A DNA stretch of 64,000 nt, taken from contig NZ_LZIC01000068.1 in the NCBI RefSeq assembly GCF_001667185.1, positions 1 through 64,000 of the forward strand, read 5' to 3'. This document shows, one piece after another, positions 26,812 to 36,091 of the stretch. Below the pieces are notes generated by a model. The model made no database searches, was not told the origin of the DNA, and saw only the letters and a list, made by a program, of their open reading frames with translations. Numbering within the stretch: position 1 is the first letter of the stretch; each line of letters opens with the position of its first letter. Position numbers and translations under genes: made by a program. The stretch comes from Mycobacterium sp. 852002-50816_SCH5313054-b. GTDB taxonomy: Bacteria > Actinomycetota > Actinomycetes > Mycobacteriales > Mycobacteriaceae.

Positions 26812-27696
26812 GTGCCCGAGAATAAGAGCGAAGCCGCCGGCTTGCAGCCGCACTTCGAGGACGTGCAGGCGCACTACGACCTGTCCGACGATTTTTTCGC
26901 GCTGTTCCTGGACCCGACGCGCACCTACAGCTGCGCGTACTTCGAGCGCGACGACATGACGCTCGAAGAGGCACAGTTCGCCAAGGTCGACCTCTCGCTG
27001 GGCAAGCTCGGCCTGCAACCGGGCATGACGCTGCTGGACATCGGGTGCGGATGGGGCACGACGATCGTTCGCGCGCTCGAACGCTACGACGTCAACGTCG
27101 TCGGCCTGACGCTGAGCCGCAACCAGCAGGCGCACGTGCAACAACGCCTGGACCGGCATCCCAGCGGGCGAACCAAGCGTGTGCTGTTGCAGGGCTGGGA
27201 GCAGTTCGACGACAAGGTGGATCGCATCGTGTCGATCGGAGCCTTCGAGCACTTCGGACGCGACCGCTACCCCGACTTCTTCAAGATGGCCTACGAGGCG
27301 CTGCCCGCCGACGGCGTGATGCTGCTGCACACCATCATCAAGCCCAGCGAGGAGGAGTTCGCCGAACGCGGACTGCCCATCACCATGACCAAGATCCGGT
27401 TCATGAAATTCATCATGGACGAGATCTTCCCGGGCGGGGACCTGCCCAACGCCAGCGCTGTCGAGCAGCACGCCGGAAACGCCGGCTTCGCCGTCAAGCG
27501 GGTCCAGCAGCTGCGCCTGCACTACGCCCGCACGCTCGACACCTGGGCGGCGGCCCTCGAAGCGCGCCGCGACGACGCCATCGCGATTCAGTCCCAAGAG
27601 GTGTACGACCGGTACATGAAGTACCTCACCGGGTGCGCCGAACTGTTCCGCGAGGGTTACACCGACGTCGCGCAATTCACCCTCGCCAAGGGCTGA
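26812..27696 (+). CDS. Cyclopropane mycolic acid synthase family SAM methyltransferase
   Basis: This 294-residue protein belongs to the CmaA/MmaA/PcaA group. It shows HFEDVQAHYDLSDDFFALFLDP, the SAM motif LLDIGCGWGTT, VDRIVSIGAFEHFG with the active-site Glu, and the C-terminal YMKYLTGCAELFREGYTDV. Family members modify mycolate double bonds into cyclopropanes or methyl-branched groups. The exact reaction cannot be assigned, since paralogues differ in few residues. It is divergent from the acyltransferase gene, and both may respond to the same lipid status. Confidence 0.9.
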   Translation: MPENKSEAAGLQPHFEDVQAHYDLSDDFFALFLDPTRTYSCAYFERDDMTLEEAQFAKVDLSLGKLGLQPGMTLLDIGCGWGTTIVRALERYDVNVVGLTLSRNQQAHVQQRLDRHPSGRTKRVLLQGWEQFDDKVDRIVSIGAFEHFGRDRYPDFFKMAYEALPADGVMLLHTIIKPSEEEFAERGLPITMTKIRFMKFIMDEIFPGGDLPNASAVEQHAGNAGFAVKRVQQLRLHYARTLDTWAAALEARRDDAIAIQSQEVYDRYMKYLTGCAELFREGYTDVAQFTLAKG

Positions 27697-27804
27697 GGCC
27701 CCCGCGCGGTTTATCACCGCAGCGCTGCGGGTAACACCACGAGCAACAACCTGATTCGGTAGGCGCCGGCGTTTGTCGACGCAAAACCGAAGGAAGGATT
27801 GACC

Positions 27805-28308
27805 GTGGGCGCAAAGCACCGCATGACCGAGCCGTCCGAGCAAACACCGCCGGCGCTTCGAAGGCCGCCGCGCAAAATGCGGAGCGTTGCCACCGTCTGC
27901 GAGATCGTCACCGGTGCGGTCGTGTGCGCCGCGAGCCTGACCGCGTTGGTGACCAACACGGCCGAGCCCCAAAAGCCAACGGTGGAGGCGACCTTGGGGC
28001 CGGCCCCGGTTTCGCAGCCGGTGCGCCAGGAGGGAACCGTGATCGCGGTGTCCGCGGACTCGGTGACCGCGCGCAGCGCTGACGGGTACACCCAGACCTA
28101 TCTCGTCACCCCCAACACCGCCTTCATCACCAACGGCAGCCGATCCGCAATCGCCGCTTCACATTTCGCGATCAACGACCACGTCGACATCATCGGGACG
28201 ATCCGAAACGGTACGGCGCTGGCTACCGCCGTGGCCGACCGCGACGTGGCCAACGGCAGCGGATCGCCCATGGATCACGTTGGGGCACAACCGGTCAGCG
28301 CCCGATAG
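27805..28308 (+). CDS. Membrane-anchored protein with a DUF5666-like extracytoplasmic domain
   Basis: This 167-residue protein starts at GTG 27805, eight bases after GAAGGAAGG. A basic N-terminal region precedes one membrane segment (VCEIVTGAVVCAASLTALV). The outer domain of about 110 residues contains EGTVIAVSADSVTARSADGYTQTYLV, a small beta-barrel-like repeat seen in DUF5666 proteins, and VDIIGTIRNGTALATAVAD. The function is unknown. Its last 14 bases overlap the convergent transporter gene. Confidence 0.65.
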   Translation: MGAKHRMTEPSEQTPPALRRPPRKMRSVATVCEIVTGAVVCAASLTALVTNTAEPQKPTVEATLGPAPVSQPVRQEGTVIAVSADSVTARSADGYTQTYLVTPNTAFITNGSRSAIAASHFAINDHVDIIGTIRNGTALATAVADRDVANGSGSPMDHVGAQPVSAR

Positions 28309-29194
28309 CCGCCCCGTCGGGTGGGGCCTCGACCCTATTGTTCGTCGCAACCGCATCGACGCGCGCCAGCTCGACGGTGGCGCCCGTCATCACCAGCGCC
28401 GCCACTGCCAGCACGATCGCCCCGGCGCCGCCGGTTTCCAGGGTCTCGCCGAGCACCACCACTCCGAGCAACGCCGCCACCACGGGCTGGGACACCTCCA
28501 GCGTGGGCATCGATGCCGTCAGGGAACCAGCGCGAAAAGCCGACTGTTCCCACGCGAAACCGCCCAGCCCGACGAGCACCCAGGCGTAGAGCTCCGGCGT
28601 CTGCAGCACCTCCCACGCGCCGTCACCGAGCCGGTGGACAACTGCCTTGGTGAGCACCGCGAAGACGCCCCAGAGCGAACCCGACACGAAGGCCAACAGC
28701 ATCGCGGCCAGGGCTCCTCCCCAAACGCGTGCGGCCACAACGCATCCGGCGAGCAGCGGCGCCAATACCAGTAGCACAGCGGCCCAGGTGTGCAACGATC
28801 CGCCCGTGCGGCCGGCCTGCGGGTTGCCGACGGTGACGATCACCGTCACCGCGGCCGTGAGCAGCACGGCCCAGATCCACTCGCGCACGGTCACGCTGCG
28901 GTCGGACAGCCTGGCGCTGACGGGCAGGGCGAACAGCAGCGACAGGACCAGCAACGCCTGCACCAGCAGCACCGACCCCTGATCCAGCGCGGCCGCCTGC
29001 AATGCGATGCTGACCACGAGCAGCAGGGCGCCCCAGCGCCAGCGCCGGTTTCCCAGCAGCCTCGCGAACAGTTCGATCTGGCCGGCCGACTTGTCACTGA
29101 TCCGATGCGTCGCGCGTTGCTGCAGCACGTCGCCAACCGCGACACAGAGCGCGGAAGCAAGCGCGAGCAGGGCGGCGATATCGACCTTGGTCAT
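28295..29194 (-). CDS. DMT family (EamA-like) transporter
   Basis: This 299-residue protein has about nine or ten membrane helices and two EamA-like halves. It opens MTKVDIAALLALASALCVAV, with polar residues in the first helix (GDVLQQRATHR). Substrate is unknown; drug/metabolite transporters often export amino acids or small metabolites. It is four bases downstream of the SCO6745-type gene on the same strand and likely shares its transcript. Confidence 0.85.
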   Translation of the reverse strand: MTKVDIAALLALASALCVAVGDVLQQRATHRISDKSAGQIELFARLLGNRRWRWGALLLVVSIALQAAALDQGSVLLVQALLVLSLLFALPVSARLSDRSVTVREWIWAVLLTAAVTVIVTVGNPQAGRTGGSLHTWAAVLLVLAPLLAGCVVAARVWGGALAAMLLAFVSGSLWGVFAVLTKAVVHRLGDGAWEVLQTPELYAWVLVGLGGFAWEQSAFRAGSLTASMPTLEVSQPVVAALLGVVVLGETLETGGAGAIVLAVAALVMTGATVELARVDAVATNNRVEAPPDGAAIGR

Positions 29195-29197
29195 CCG

Positions 29198-30088
29198 CTA
29201 GCCGCCGACCACATGTGCGCTGCCGTCGTCTAAGTCGTCGCGGCGCAAGCTCATAGGAGTCGCGGCGGGGATGTCGCCACCGGCGATCACCGCCCGGGTG
29301 ATCCGGGTGAGCGCCTGGAAGAGCGTCTCCACCTCGTCGTCGGTGAGCGCGTCGAGCGCCGACAGGGCGAGCGTGTCGGTGCTCGATTCGATGTGGTCCT
29401 TCAATTGGCGGCCGGCCGCCGTCACCGAGCCGTCGTCGTTGAGCAGACCCCGCTCGGCCAGCCGTTGCTCGTGATGACGCCACGCCGCCTCGTCGTAGTC
29501 GCGGGTGCGGGCGATGTAGTCGCGCTGGACCCGGCCCGCCGCGGCATGCAATACGTTGGACTCCCGGCCCGAGACGCCGGCGGCGGCCAGTACGGCCACG
29601 TGCCCATCGCCGCGCTGCTCGCGCAACAGCGTGGTCGCATGCCACAGCGCGGCAAGCGGATCCTCCGGCCAGGGCAGCGCGAGGTTCGCGGCGAACAGTG
29701 GCCGTCCGTCGAGCGGCGCCTCGCGCGCCGCCCGGCCCGCCAATTCCGCTGTCACAGAGACATTTTCATCCGCGACGCCATAGCGGCGCAGCGCCGCCAC
29801 GGCGGACTCCCGTCGGGCGCGCAGCGCGGCCTCCGGGCCGGCGATCTCCCACGCGGCCGGGAGGGCCTTGGCAACCCGCTCGGGTGCGAAGTTATAGAAG
29901 ACCGCGGTTACTACCTCGCGCGGCATGATGCCCAGCGGCGCCGATCGCGCGGCGAAATAGCCCATCCAGAAGCCCCGGTAACCCAGCCCGTCCAAAGCCG
30001 CCCGCGCCTCCGGCGCGAAGTAGGTCACCGCATGCACCGGCTCGAATCGATCAAAGAAGCGTCGCGCCAATCCCGGTTCTCTGCGCAC
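29198..30088 (-). CDS. SCO6745 family protein
   Basis: This 296-residue protein begins at GTG 30088 and has the family-like start RRFFDRFEPVHAVTYFAPEAR, followed by GYRGFWMGYFAARSAPLG. The middle and C-terminal helices contain HHEQRLAERGLLNDDG, resembling a winged-helix segment. The family is widespread in actinobacteria and has no established function. It sits between a SnoaL-like gene and the transporter gene with spacings of 8 and 3 bases, so it is probably part of a four-gene minus-strand operon. Confidence 0.8.
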   Translation of the reverse strand: MRREPGLARRFFDRFEPVHAVTYFAPEARAALDGLGYRGFWMGYFAARSAPLGIMPREVVTAVFYNFAPERVAKALPAAWEIAGPEAALRARRESAVAALRRYGVADENVSVTAELAGRAAREAPLDGRPLFAANLALPWPEDPLAALWHATTLLREQRGDGHVAVLAAAGVSGRESNVLHAAAGRVQRDYIARTRDYDEAAWRHHEQRLAERGLLNDDGSVTAAGRQLKDHIESSTDTLALSALDALTDDEVETLFQALTRITRAVIAGGDIPAATPMSLRRDDLDDGSAHVVGG

Positions 30089-30096
30089 GGTCGCAG

Positions 30097-30621
30097 TTAA
30101 CCACCCGGCGCGGGCCCGAGCACACCGACCCGCCCGGCGGCCGCCTCGCGTCGCAGGGCGGTGGTGGCCAGGTCGAACTTCACCCCGGGGATCGCCTCGG
30201 TGACCAACGGGTTGCCGGTCCACCAGGCGATGCGGCACGTCCGCCGGGTGATCCGCCAGCCGGCGGGCGTGCGCCGCCAGGCGTCGTCATACCAGCCCGT
30301 CCCGTCCCACAGGGGCCCGGTGTCGGCGGCCTTGCGCACCAGTCGCCAGCCGCCGTTGCAAAAGCTGTGCGCGACATCCCCCTCGGCGCGGACCACGTGG
30401 GTCGAGATGGTGTGTTGGGTGGCGTCGAACGGGTCGTGATAGGCGGCGAAGTCCGCCTTGAAGCGCGCGAGGTCGCTCCATCGCGATGACGCCCCGTAGT
30501 CCGCCACCACGTCGGCGGTGAAGATGGAGTCAAACAACTGCCACCGCTGGCTGTCCACGGCGAACCCGTAAAGGTTGAGCAACTGCGTGATCGCCACGAC
30601 GTCGGTATCGGTGCTTGCCAT
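30097..30621 (-). CDS. SnoaL-like / NTF2-fold protein
   Basis: This 174-residue protein has the NTF2-like cone fold. It has an N-terminal helix (AITQLLNLYGFAVDSQRWQLFDSIF), then the strands around TQHTISTHVVRAEGDVAHSFC and GWYDDAWRRTPAGWRITRRTCR. Such proteins are isomerases, dehydratases or hydrolases of small ligands. The specific substrate is unknown. It lies three bases downstream of the hemerythrin gene, in the same operon. Confidence 0.82.
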   Translation of the reverse strand: MASTDTDVVAITQLLNLYGFAVDSQRWQLFDSIFTADVVADYGASSRWSDLARFKADFAAYHDPFDATQHTISTHVVRAEGDVAHSFCNGGWRLVRKAADTGPLWDGTGWYDDAWRRTPAGWRITRRTCRIAWWTGNPLVTEAIPGVKFDLATTALRREAAAGRVGVLGPAPGG

Positions 30622-30624
30622 GGC

Positions 30625-31200
30625 TCATTGACCTTTCAGGCTGCCGATCCGAAGCGAAAAGTCCGCGCGGTGGGATGACGACGTGCCCTCGACGTCCTCG
30701 ACATAGCGCTTCGGATCGCGGTCGACGATCGACAAACCCTCGGTGGTGGGATGCTCGGCCATGAACTCGCTGTATTGCCGCCCGAGCGCCTCGCGAAGGC
30801 CGATCGGGGCGCTGCGACGGAAGTCCGGCAACCCGTCCCGCTCCTCTTCGCTCATGTGGTCGTCATTGGCCGATCGGGTGCGCCCGACGGCCGCCCACCA
30901 CTCCTCGGTGCCCACCTCTGCCGCGTCGGCGTCGCGCACTCCGTCGCGAATGTCGTTGTGATCACCGATCGCATCGAGCGTCTCGCCTTCGGGATCGTTG
31001 GTCCCGCGCCTCAGCAGCTGCGGGTAGAAGATCTTCTCCTCGATATAGGCGTGTACGTCGAGCTTGTCGGCGAGGGGACGCCAAACTCGCTCGAGCGCGG
31101 AATGGTTGACGGCTTCCTGCCCGCGCAGCGAGTCCAGCCTGGCGAACTGCTGGCGGAACCAGTCATGGTCGGCGCCGATCAACGTGGTGATGTCAGCCAT
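30625..31200 (-). CDS. Hemerythrin-like domain protein
   Basis: This 191-residue protein has a four-helix HHE domain. Candidate di-iron ligands are His12, His50, Glu54, His81, His115 and Glu119 (DHDWF, VHAYIEEKIFYP, GDHNDIRD, DDHMSEEE). Such proteins sense or bind oxygen, nitric oxide or iron. The last 50 residues form a less conserved tail. It heads a run of minus-strand genes. Small stress-type proteins lie just upstream at 31300-31551 and 31621-31836. Confidence 0.9.
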   Translation of the reverse strand: MADITTLIGADHDWFRQQFARLDSLRGQEAVNHSALERVWRPLADKLDVHAYIEEKIFYPQLLRRGTNDPEGETLDAIGDHNDIRDGVRDADAAEVGTEEWWAAVGRTRSANDDHMSEEERDGLPDFRRSAPIGLREALGRQYSEFMAEHPTTEGLSIVDRDPKRYVEDVEGTSSSHRADFSLRIGSLKGQ

Positions 31201-31299
31201 TCGAACTCCCGCTTTTTCGAGCGATACCCGCCGCTAGGCTCCGCGGCCACGGCCTCCATGCTGGCAGAACCACTCAACCCGCGACAGCGTGACGTTCGC

Positions 31300-31551
31300 T
31301 CAATTCTCCGAGCGGGGGGTGGGGCTCTGCACCGATTCCCATTTCGACGCCAGCGACCTCGTCACAGTGGTGCCGGGCGCCATGTCGAGCTGGAAGGTCT
31401 CACCGCCGCCCTCGAGTGTGACGAGGTATCGGCCATCGGTGAAGTCCTTGAAGACCACCTTGTACGGCTGCGCGCCGGCGCCGCGGTCGACGGCGATGAT
31501 GTCGCCCGGGGCGACGTCGTCGATTCGGGCGTTTGCGGAAACTTCAGTCAT
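31300..31551 (-). CDS. Small hypothetical protein
   Basis: This is an 83-residue, acidic-to-neutral protein with alternating hydrophobic strands (DDVAPGDIIAVDR, PYKVVFKDFTDGRYLVTLEG). It may form a small SH3- or OB-like barrel. No family is recognised. It lies 99 bases upstream of the hemerythrin gene on the same strand, and 69 bases downstream of another small helical protein. Confidence 0.6.
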   Translation of the reverse strand: MTEVSANARIDDVAPGDIIAVDRGAGAQPYKVVFKDFTDGRYLVTLEGGGETFQLDMAPGTTVTRSLASKWESVQSPTPRSEN

Positions 31552-31620
31552 GGCATCGACGGTAGCCGATGGGCAGCGGGGCGGTGCGGTCCGCTCGGGC
31601 CGGCAGCCAATCTTGTTGTG

Positions 31621-31836
31621 CTACTTGGTCAGCTGGACCAGTAGCTCATGACACCGTTGCGCACGTTTGGAATCCTCGGCCATCACTTCCTCGAAGAATG
31701 ACGCGATGTCGTCGAGTCCGGCGTTTTTGGCATCGCGCACATACTGGCCGTAGTCGTGCCCGGCCTTCAGCGAGTGGTATTGCACAGAAACAAGGTCGTA
31801 GGTCACATCGTCGAAGCCGGTTTCCCCGGAAGCCAC
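31621..31836 (-). CDS. Small helical (ferritin-like) protein
   Basis: This 71-residue protein is almost all helical. It contains HSLKAGHDYGQYVRDAKNAGL and IASFFEEVMAEDSKRAQRCHE, with His and Glu residues placed as in half of a ferritin-like or DUF892-type bundle. Homologues are common in actinobacteria without a known role. It has a clear GGGAGG upstream of the ATG at 31836. Together with the hemerythrin-like gene it suggests an iron- or redox-stress cluster. Confidence 0.68.
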   Translation of the reverse strand: MASGETGFDDVTYDLVSVQYHSLKAGHDYGQYVRDAKNAGLDDIASFFEEVMAEDSKRAQRCHELLVQLTK

Positions 31837-32056
31837 GGTAATCCTCCCTCAAGTCGTGATTCGCGTCTGAGAGACGCCTACCCGTGGCCGGCGGCGCTAA
31901 ACAGGTGGCCGGAAGACCCGTTACCGCCGCCTGGCCGGGCTGTCACCCGACGGACGCGCATTGTTTGCCCGCGGGCAACCGGCGGGCGGATTGGGTCTGC
32001 GAGCCTTGACCGACGCTCCGAGACCGGGAGTCGCCGCGGACCGAGGAAGGGCGGCC

Positions 32057-34972
32057 ATGACGGAACACTTGCGCGCTTACAACAGTCTGTGGCAGGTCCG
32101 CAGCGACTCATGGTGCCGGCTCGAGGAGGCCGCCGATCGGCTGACGCGCCCCACCACCGAGGGCGAGTTGAAAGCGAAGTGCATCAACACCTGTCAGGAG
32201 TTGCTCACTCGCCTGAGCGCTCTCGAACCGTATTGGGCCTACCCCGGATCGCCCCAATTCGCACGAGTCCAACGGCTTTTCGCCGCCGGCAGCTATGACA
32301 AGTTCGCGCAGGCACTGGTGCAGATCAACCGCGCGCTGACCACCGAGTCGTACCGCTCGGGTGACGTGGAGAACGCCGGAGCCGACGACCTGGACATGTT
32401 CCCGTCGGATCCGCGCCAGCTCGCCGAACATCAACCGGCCACCCAGCGCGACCGTCCCTATTTCGAGGTGCTCGTCGTCGAGAAGATGACCGAAGACCAG
32501 GAGCGGGCGCTCCGCAACGAGGTCCGCAAGTGGCGGCGCCCCGACGACGAATTCGTCTACGAGCTGGTCGTGGTGTCCAGCGGCGACGAGGCCCTCATCG
32601 CCGCGCGGCTCAACGTCAATCTGCAGGCGGTGGTGATCCGGCGGCGCTTTTCGCACCAATCGACCCGGGACCTGTCGGCGCTGGCGGAGTTCGTCGATAC
32701 CGGGGTGTCGCACGAGTTGGCGGATCACCAGTCGCCCGAGGAACGGGCGCAGATCCTCGCGGTGTCGCTGGCGAAGTTGCGGCCCGAACTCGACCTGTAT
32801 CTGATGACCGAGATCGAGGTGGAGGACATCGCCGGGCGGCTTGGCCAGTACTTCCGCCGCGTCTTCCACGCACGTGAAGGCATGCTGGAGCTGCACCTGT
32901 CGATCCTGCAGGGCGTGGCGGCGCGCTACCGCACGCCGTTCTTCAGCGCGCTCAAGCAGTACAGCCACCGGCCCACGGGTGTCTTTCACGCCCTGCCGAT
33001 TTCGCAGGGCAAGTCGATCGTCAACTCGCACTGGATCAGGGACATGGTCGGGTTTTACGGCCTCGACGTGTTCATGGCCGAGACGTCGGCAACCTGCGGC
33101 GGGCTCGACTCGCTGCTCGAGCCGACCGGGCCGCTGCGCGAATCCCAGCAGCTCGCGGCCCAGGCCTACGGTTCCCGGCACACCTACTTCGTCACCAACG
33201 GAACGTCGACGGCCAACAAGATCGTCACCCAGGCGCTGGTGGCCCCGGGCGACATCGTGCTGCTGGACCGCAACTGCCACCAGTCACATCACTACGGGAT
33301 GATGCTCGCCGGGGCGAACGTGGTCTACCTCGAGGCCTACCCGCTCAACGACTACTCGATGTACGGCGCGGTGCCGTTGCGCGAGATCAAGTCGAAGTTG
33401 TTGGCGCTCAAGCGCGCCGGCAAGCTCGACCGCGTCAAGATGATGTCGCTGACCAACTGCACCTTCGACGGCATCGTCTACGACGTCGAGCGGGTTATGG
33501 AGGAATGCCTGGCCATCAAGCCTGACCTGGTGTTCCTGTGGGACGAGGCGTGGTTCGCGTTCGCCCGCTTCCACCCCGTCTACCGGGAGCGCACCGCCAT
33601 GGCCTCGGCGCGGGCGCTGCGGGAGCGGCTGGCCGATCCCGACTACAAGCGCCGCTTCGAGGAGCAGCTGGCAGCCGATTCGGCCGACGACGACGATCTG
33701 CTGGACCGCCGCCTCATTCCGGACCCGGCGCGCGCGCGGGTGCGGGTGTATGCCACCCAGTCGACGCACAAGACGCTGACCGCGTTGCGGCAGGGCTCGA
33801 TGATCCATGTCTTCGATCAGGACTTCGACCAGAAGGTGGCCGTGCCGTTCCACGAGGCGTACATGGCGCACACCTCGACCTCGCCGAATTACCAGATCCT
33901 CGCGTCGCTGGACCTCGGCCGCCGACAGGTGGCGCTGGAAGGCGTTGAGCTGGTGCAGCGGCAGATCGAAAACGCGATGCAGCTGCGTGACGCGATCGAC
34001 AACCACCCCCTGCTCAGCAAGTACATGAGGTGCCTTCGCACGTCCGATCTGATCCCGGAGGACTTCCGGCCGTCGGCCATCGCGCAGCCGCTGCGCTCGG
34101 GCTTGCGCAACATGATGGCCGCCTGGGATCAGGACGAGTTCGTGCTCGACCCGTCGAGAATCACGCTGTTCATCGGGCCCACCGGCTACGACGGGGACAC
34201 GTTCAAACGCCAACAGTTGATGGACCGCTACGGGATTCAGATCAACAAGACGTCACGCAACAGCGTGCTTTTCATGACCAACATCGGCACCACGCGCAGC
34301 TCGGTCGCGTTCCTGGTGGAAGTTCTGGTCAACATCGCCCGCGAGCTGGACCAGAACATTTCCGAGATGAGTCTCGGTGAGCGTGAACACTTCGCGCAGG
34401 CGGTCTACCGGCTGACCGAAATGTCCTTGCCGCTACCCGATTTCAGCGGCTTCCACCCGGCGTTCCTGGATCACGGCGGCAGCGAACCGACGCCCGAAGG
34501 TGATGTCCGACGAGCGTTCTATCTCTCCTACGACGACACCAATTGCGAATACCTCATGGGCGAGCAGATCCTCGAACGGCTGGACGCCGGAGCCGACATC
34601 GTCTCGGCGACGTACGTCACGCCCTACCCGCCGGGATTTCCTGTGCTGGTCCCGGGCCAGGTGTTCAGCCGGGAAATCCTGCAGTTCATGCGTGACCTCG
34701 ACACCCCCGAAATCCATGGTTACCTGCCGAATTTCGGCTATCGCGTGTACACGGAGAAGGCCATCGAGACGGTCAGCGCGTCGATCGGGTTGGCGACGCA
34801 CAACGGTCACCGCCCCTCCGGGAGCACTGACGGGCCGGCGCCGCAGAAGCCGTCGAAGAAGAAGCCGACCAAACGCGGAGGGAGCGATGGCGACGGGAAC
34901 GTCCCGGAGGTGGGTCAGGACGAGCTGATCGGCCGGCAGCACCCGGGTGACGCGGTGGACACCACGGTTTAG
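32057..34972 (+). CDS. Orn/Lys/Arg decarboxylase (Rv2531c-like, adi)
   Basis: This 971-residue PLP enzyme of the large decarboxylase family resembles the product annotated adi in M. tuberculosis. The first ~250 residues form the N-terminal wing domain. The catalytic domain contains ALPISQGKSIVNSHW, VTNGTSTANKIV, FLWDEAWFAFARFHP and the PLP-lysine motif TQSTHKTLTALRQ (about residues 570-582). The C-terminal domain includes GPTGYDGDTFKRQQ. The last ~60 residues are a charged, probably disordered tail. The reaction yields a polyamine or cadaverine and consumes a proton, so an acid-stress role is plausible. The gene overlaps the convergent PadR regulator by four bases. Confidence 0.9.
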   Translation: MTEHLRAYNSLWQVRSDSWCRLEEAADRLTRPTTEGELKAKCINTCQELLTRLSALEPYWAYPGSPQFARVQRLFAAGSYDKFAQALVQINRALTTESYRSGDVENAGADDLDMFPSDPRQLAEHQPATQRDRPYFEVLVVEKMTEDQERALRNEVRKWRRPDDEFVYELVVVSSGDEALIAARLNVNLQAVVIRRRFSHQSTRDLSALAEFVDTGVSHELADHQSPEERAQILAVSLAKLRPELDLYLMTEIEVEDIAGRLGQYFRRVFHAREGMLELHLSILQGVAARYRTPFFSALKQYSHRPTGVFHALPISQGKSIVNSHWIRDMVGFYGLDVFMAETSATCGGLDSLLEPTGPLRESQQLAAQAYGSRHTYFVTNGTSTANKIVTQALVAPGDIVLLDRNCHQSHHYGMMLAGANVVYLEAYPLNDYSMYGAVPLREIKSKLLALKRAGKLDRVKMMSLTNCTFDGIVYDVERVMEECLAIKPDLVFLWDEAWFAFARFHPVYRERTAMASARALRERLADPDYKRRFEEQLAADSADDDDLLDRRLIPDPARARVRVYATQSTHKTLTALRQGSMIHVFDQDFDQKVAVPFHEAYMAHTSTSPNYQILASLDLGRRQVALEGVELVQRQIENAMQLRDAIDNHPLLSKYMRCLRTSDLIPEDFRPSAIAQPLRSGLRNMMAAWDQDEFVLDPSRITLFIGPTGYDGDTFKRQQLMDRYGIQINKTSRNSVLFMTNIGTTRSSVAFLVEVLVNIARELDQNISEMSLGEREHFAQAVYRLTEMSLPLPDFSGFHPAFLDHGGSEPTPEGDVRRAFYLSYDDTNCEYLMGEQILERLDAGADIVSATYVTPYPPGFPVLVPGQVFSREILQFMRDLDTPEIHGYLPNFGYRVYTEKAIETVSASIGLATHNGHRPSGSTDGPAPQKPSKKKPTKRGGSDGDGNVPEVGQDELIGRQHPGDAVDTTV

Positions 34973-35529
34973 TGCGGCGAGAGGCGGACGTCCAGAATGG
35001 TCAGCGCACGCTCGGCCCATCGAATGTTCTCTTCCTCGAACGATATTCCGCGCAGCAGCGTCAAGTACGGTCCCACCCGTTCGTTCTGAGCCAGGTATTC
35101 CTTCTCGCCGCGGCCGTCGAGCATCCGGGCGCGCATCCGCTCGTAGCGTTGAAGTTTGGTCTTCGCGCGTTGCAGCCTTTCCGCCATGAAGTCGCGGACG
35201 GCCCGCGCGTCACCGGCATCAGCGGCCAGCAGCTTGACCGCGAGATCATCGCGGATCACCGAGGGCTTCGGTGCCCGGGCAGTGAACTCCCGGATCGCGT
35301 CGTGGCCCGACTCGGTCAGCGAGAACATGCGCTTGTTGGGTCGGCGTTCCTGCTGCACGACGCGCGCCCGGATCAACCCTTGCTCGGCAAGGCGGTCGAG
35401 TTCGCGGTAGAGCTGCTGTGGGGTAGCCATCCAGAAGTTGGCGACCGAGGCGTCGAAGCGCTTGGCCAGGTCGTATCCGGAGGCCTCACCATCGAGGAGT
35501 GCGGCCAGCACCGCGTCACGCAGCGACAC
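34969..35529 (-). CDS. PadR family transcriptional regulator
   Basis: This 186-residue PadR protein starts at GTG 35529. The winged helix covers SLRDAVLAALLDGEASGYDLAKRF through ELDRLAEQGLIRARVV, and a C-terminal dimerisation helix pair follows (RLQRAKTKLQRYERMRA). It is divergent from the SnoaL-LLM pair. The 119-bp gap between them holds a TGACTAA direct repeat (35565-35571 and 35630-35636) that could be its operator. It probably controls the neighbouring pair, itself, or both. Confidence 0.88.
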   Translation of the reverse strand: MSLRDAVLAALLDGEASGYDLAKRFDASVANFWMATPQQLYRELDRLAEQGLIRARVVQQERRPNKRMFSLTESGHDAIREFTARAPKPSVIRDDLAVKLLAADAGDARAVRDFMAERLQRAKTKLQRYERMRARMLDGRGEKEYLAQNERVGPYLTLLRGISFEEENIRWAERALTILDVRLSPH

Positions 35530-35648
35530 GGTGACCAGCTTAACAATGCGAATACTCAAAAAAGTGACTAACCGCACATCGACACGACGGCGAACGGCCT
35601 CTACCGTCAACCCCACCTACTAAATAAATTGACTAAGGCGGGTGTCTC

Positions 35649-36089
35649 GTGGTTGCTGCGCATCCCTTTCGCAAGGCGGTTGAAGAACGGGATGAGGGCG
35701 CCATCCAGGCAATGCTGGCCGACAACGTGGTGTTCATCAGTCCGGTCGCGTTCAAGCCCTATGTGGGTAAGCCGATAACCGCGGCGATCCTGCGTGGTGT
35801 CTTGCGGGTCTTCGAGGACTTCCGCTATATCCGCGAGATCGCCGACGCCAACGGCCGCGACCACGCGCTCGTGTTCGAGACCGCGATAGCGGGGGCGCCG
35901 GGGGTGAAGATCACCGGTTGCGACTTCCTGCACTTCGACGACGACGGGCTCATCGACGAGTTCATGGTGATGGTGCGGCCGCTGTCGGGCGCGACGGCGC
36001 TGTCCGATGCGATGGGCGCCCAGTTCGGGCGCATCCAGCAGGAGGCCGTCGAACTCGCCGACCAGTTCGCCGTCGCGAAGGGATCGTGA
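35649..36089 (+). CDS. SnoaL-like NTF2-fold protein
   Basis: This 146-residue protein has a SnoaL/NTF2 fold with HPFRKAVEERDEGAIQAMLADNVVFISPVAFKPYVG, typical of small-ligand isomerases or unknown partner proteins. It starts at GTG 35649. Its stop overlaps an alternative GTG start of the next gene, so the two are translationally coupled. Their shared promoter faces the PadR gene. Confidence 0.8.
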   Translation: MVAAHPFRKAVEERDEGAIQAMLADNVVFISPVAFKPYVGKPITAAILRGVLRVFEDFRYIREIADANGRDHALVFETAIAGAPGVKITGCDFLHFDDDGLIDEFMVMVRPLSGATALSDAMGAQFGRIQQEAVELADQFAVAKGS

Positions 36090-36091
36090 GC

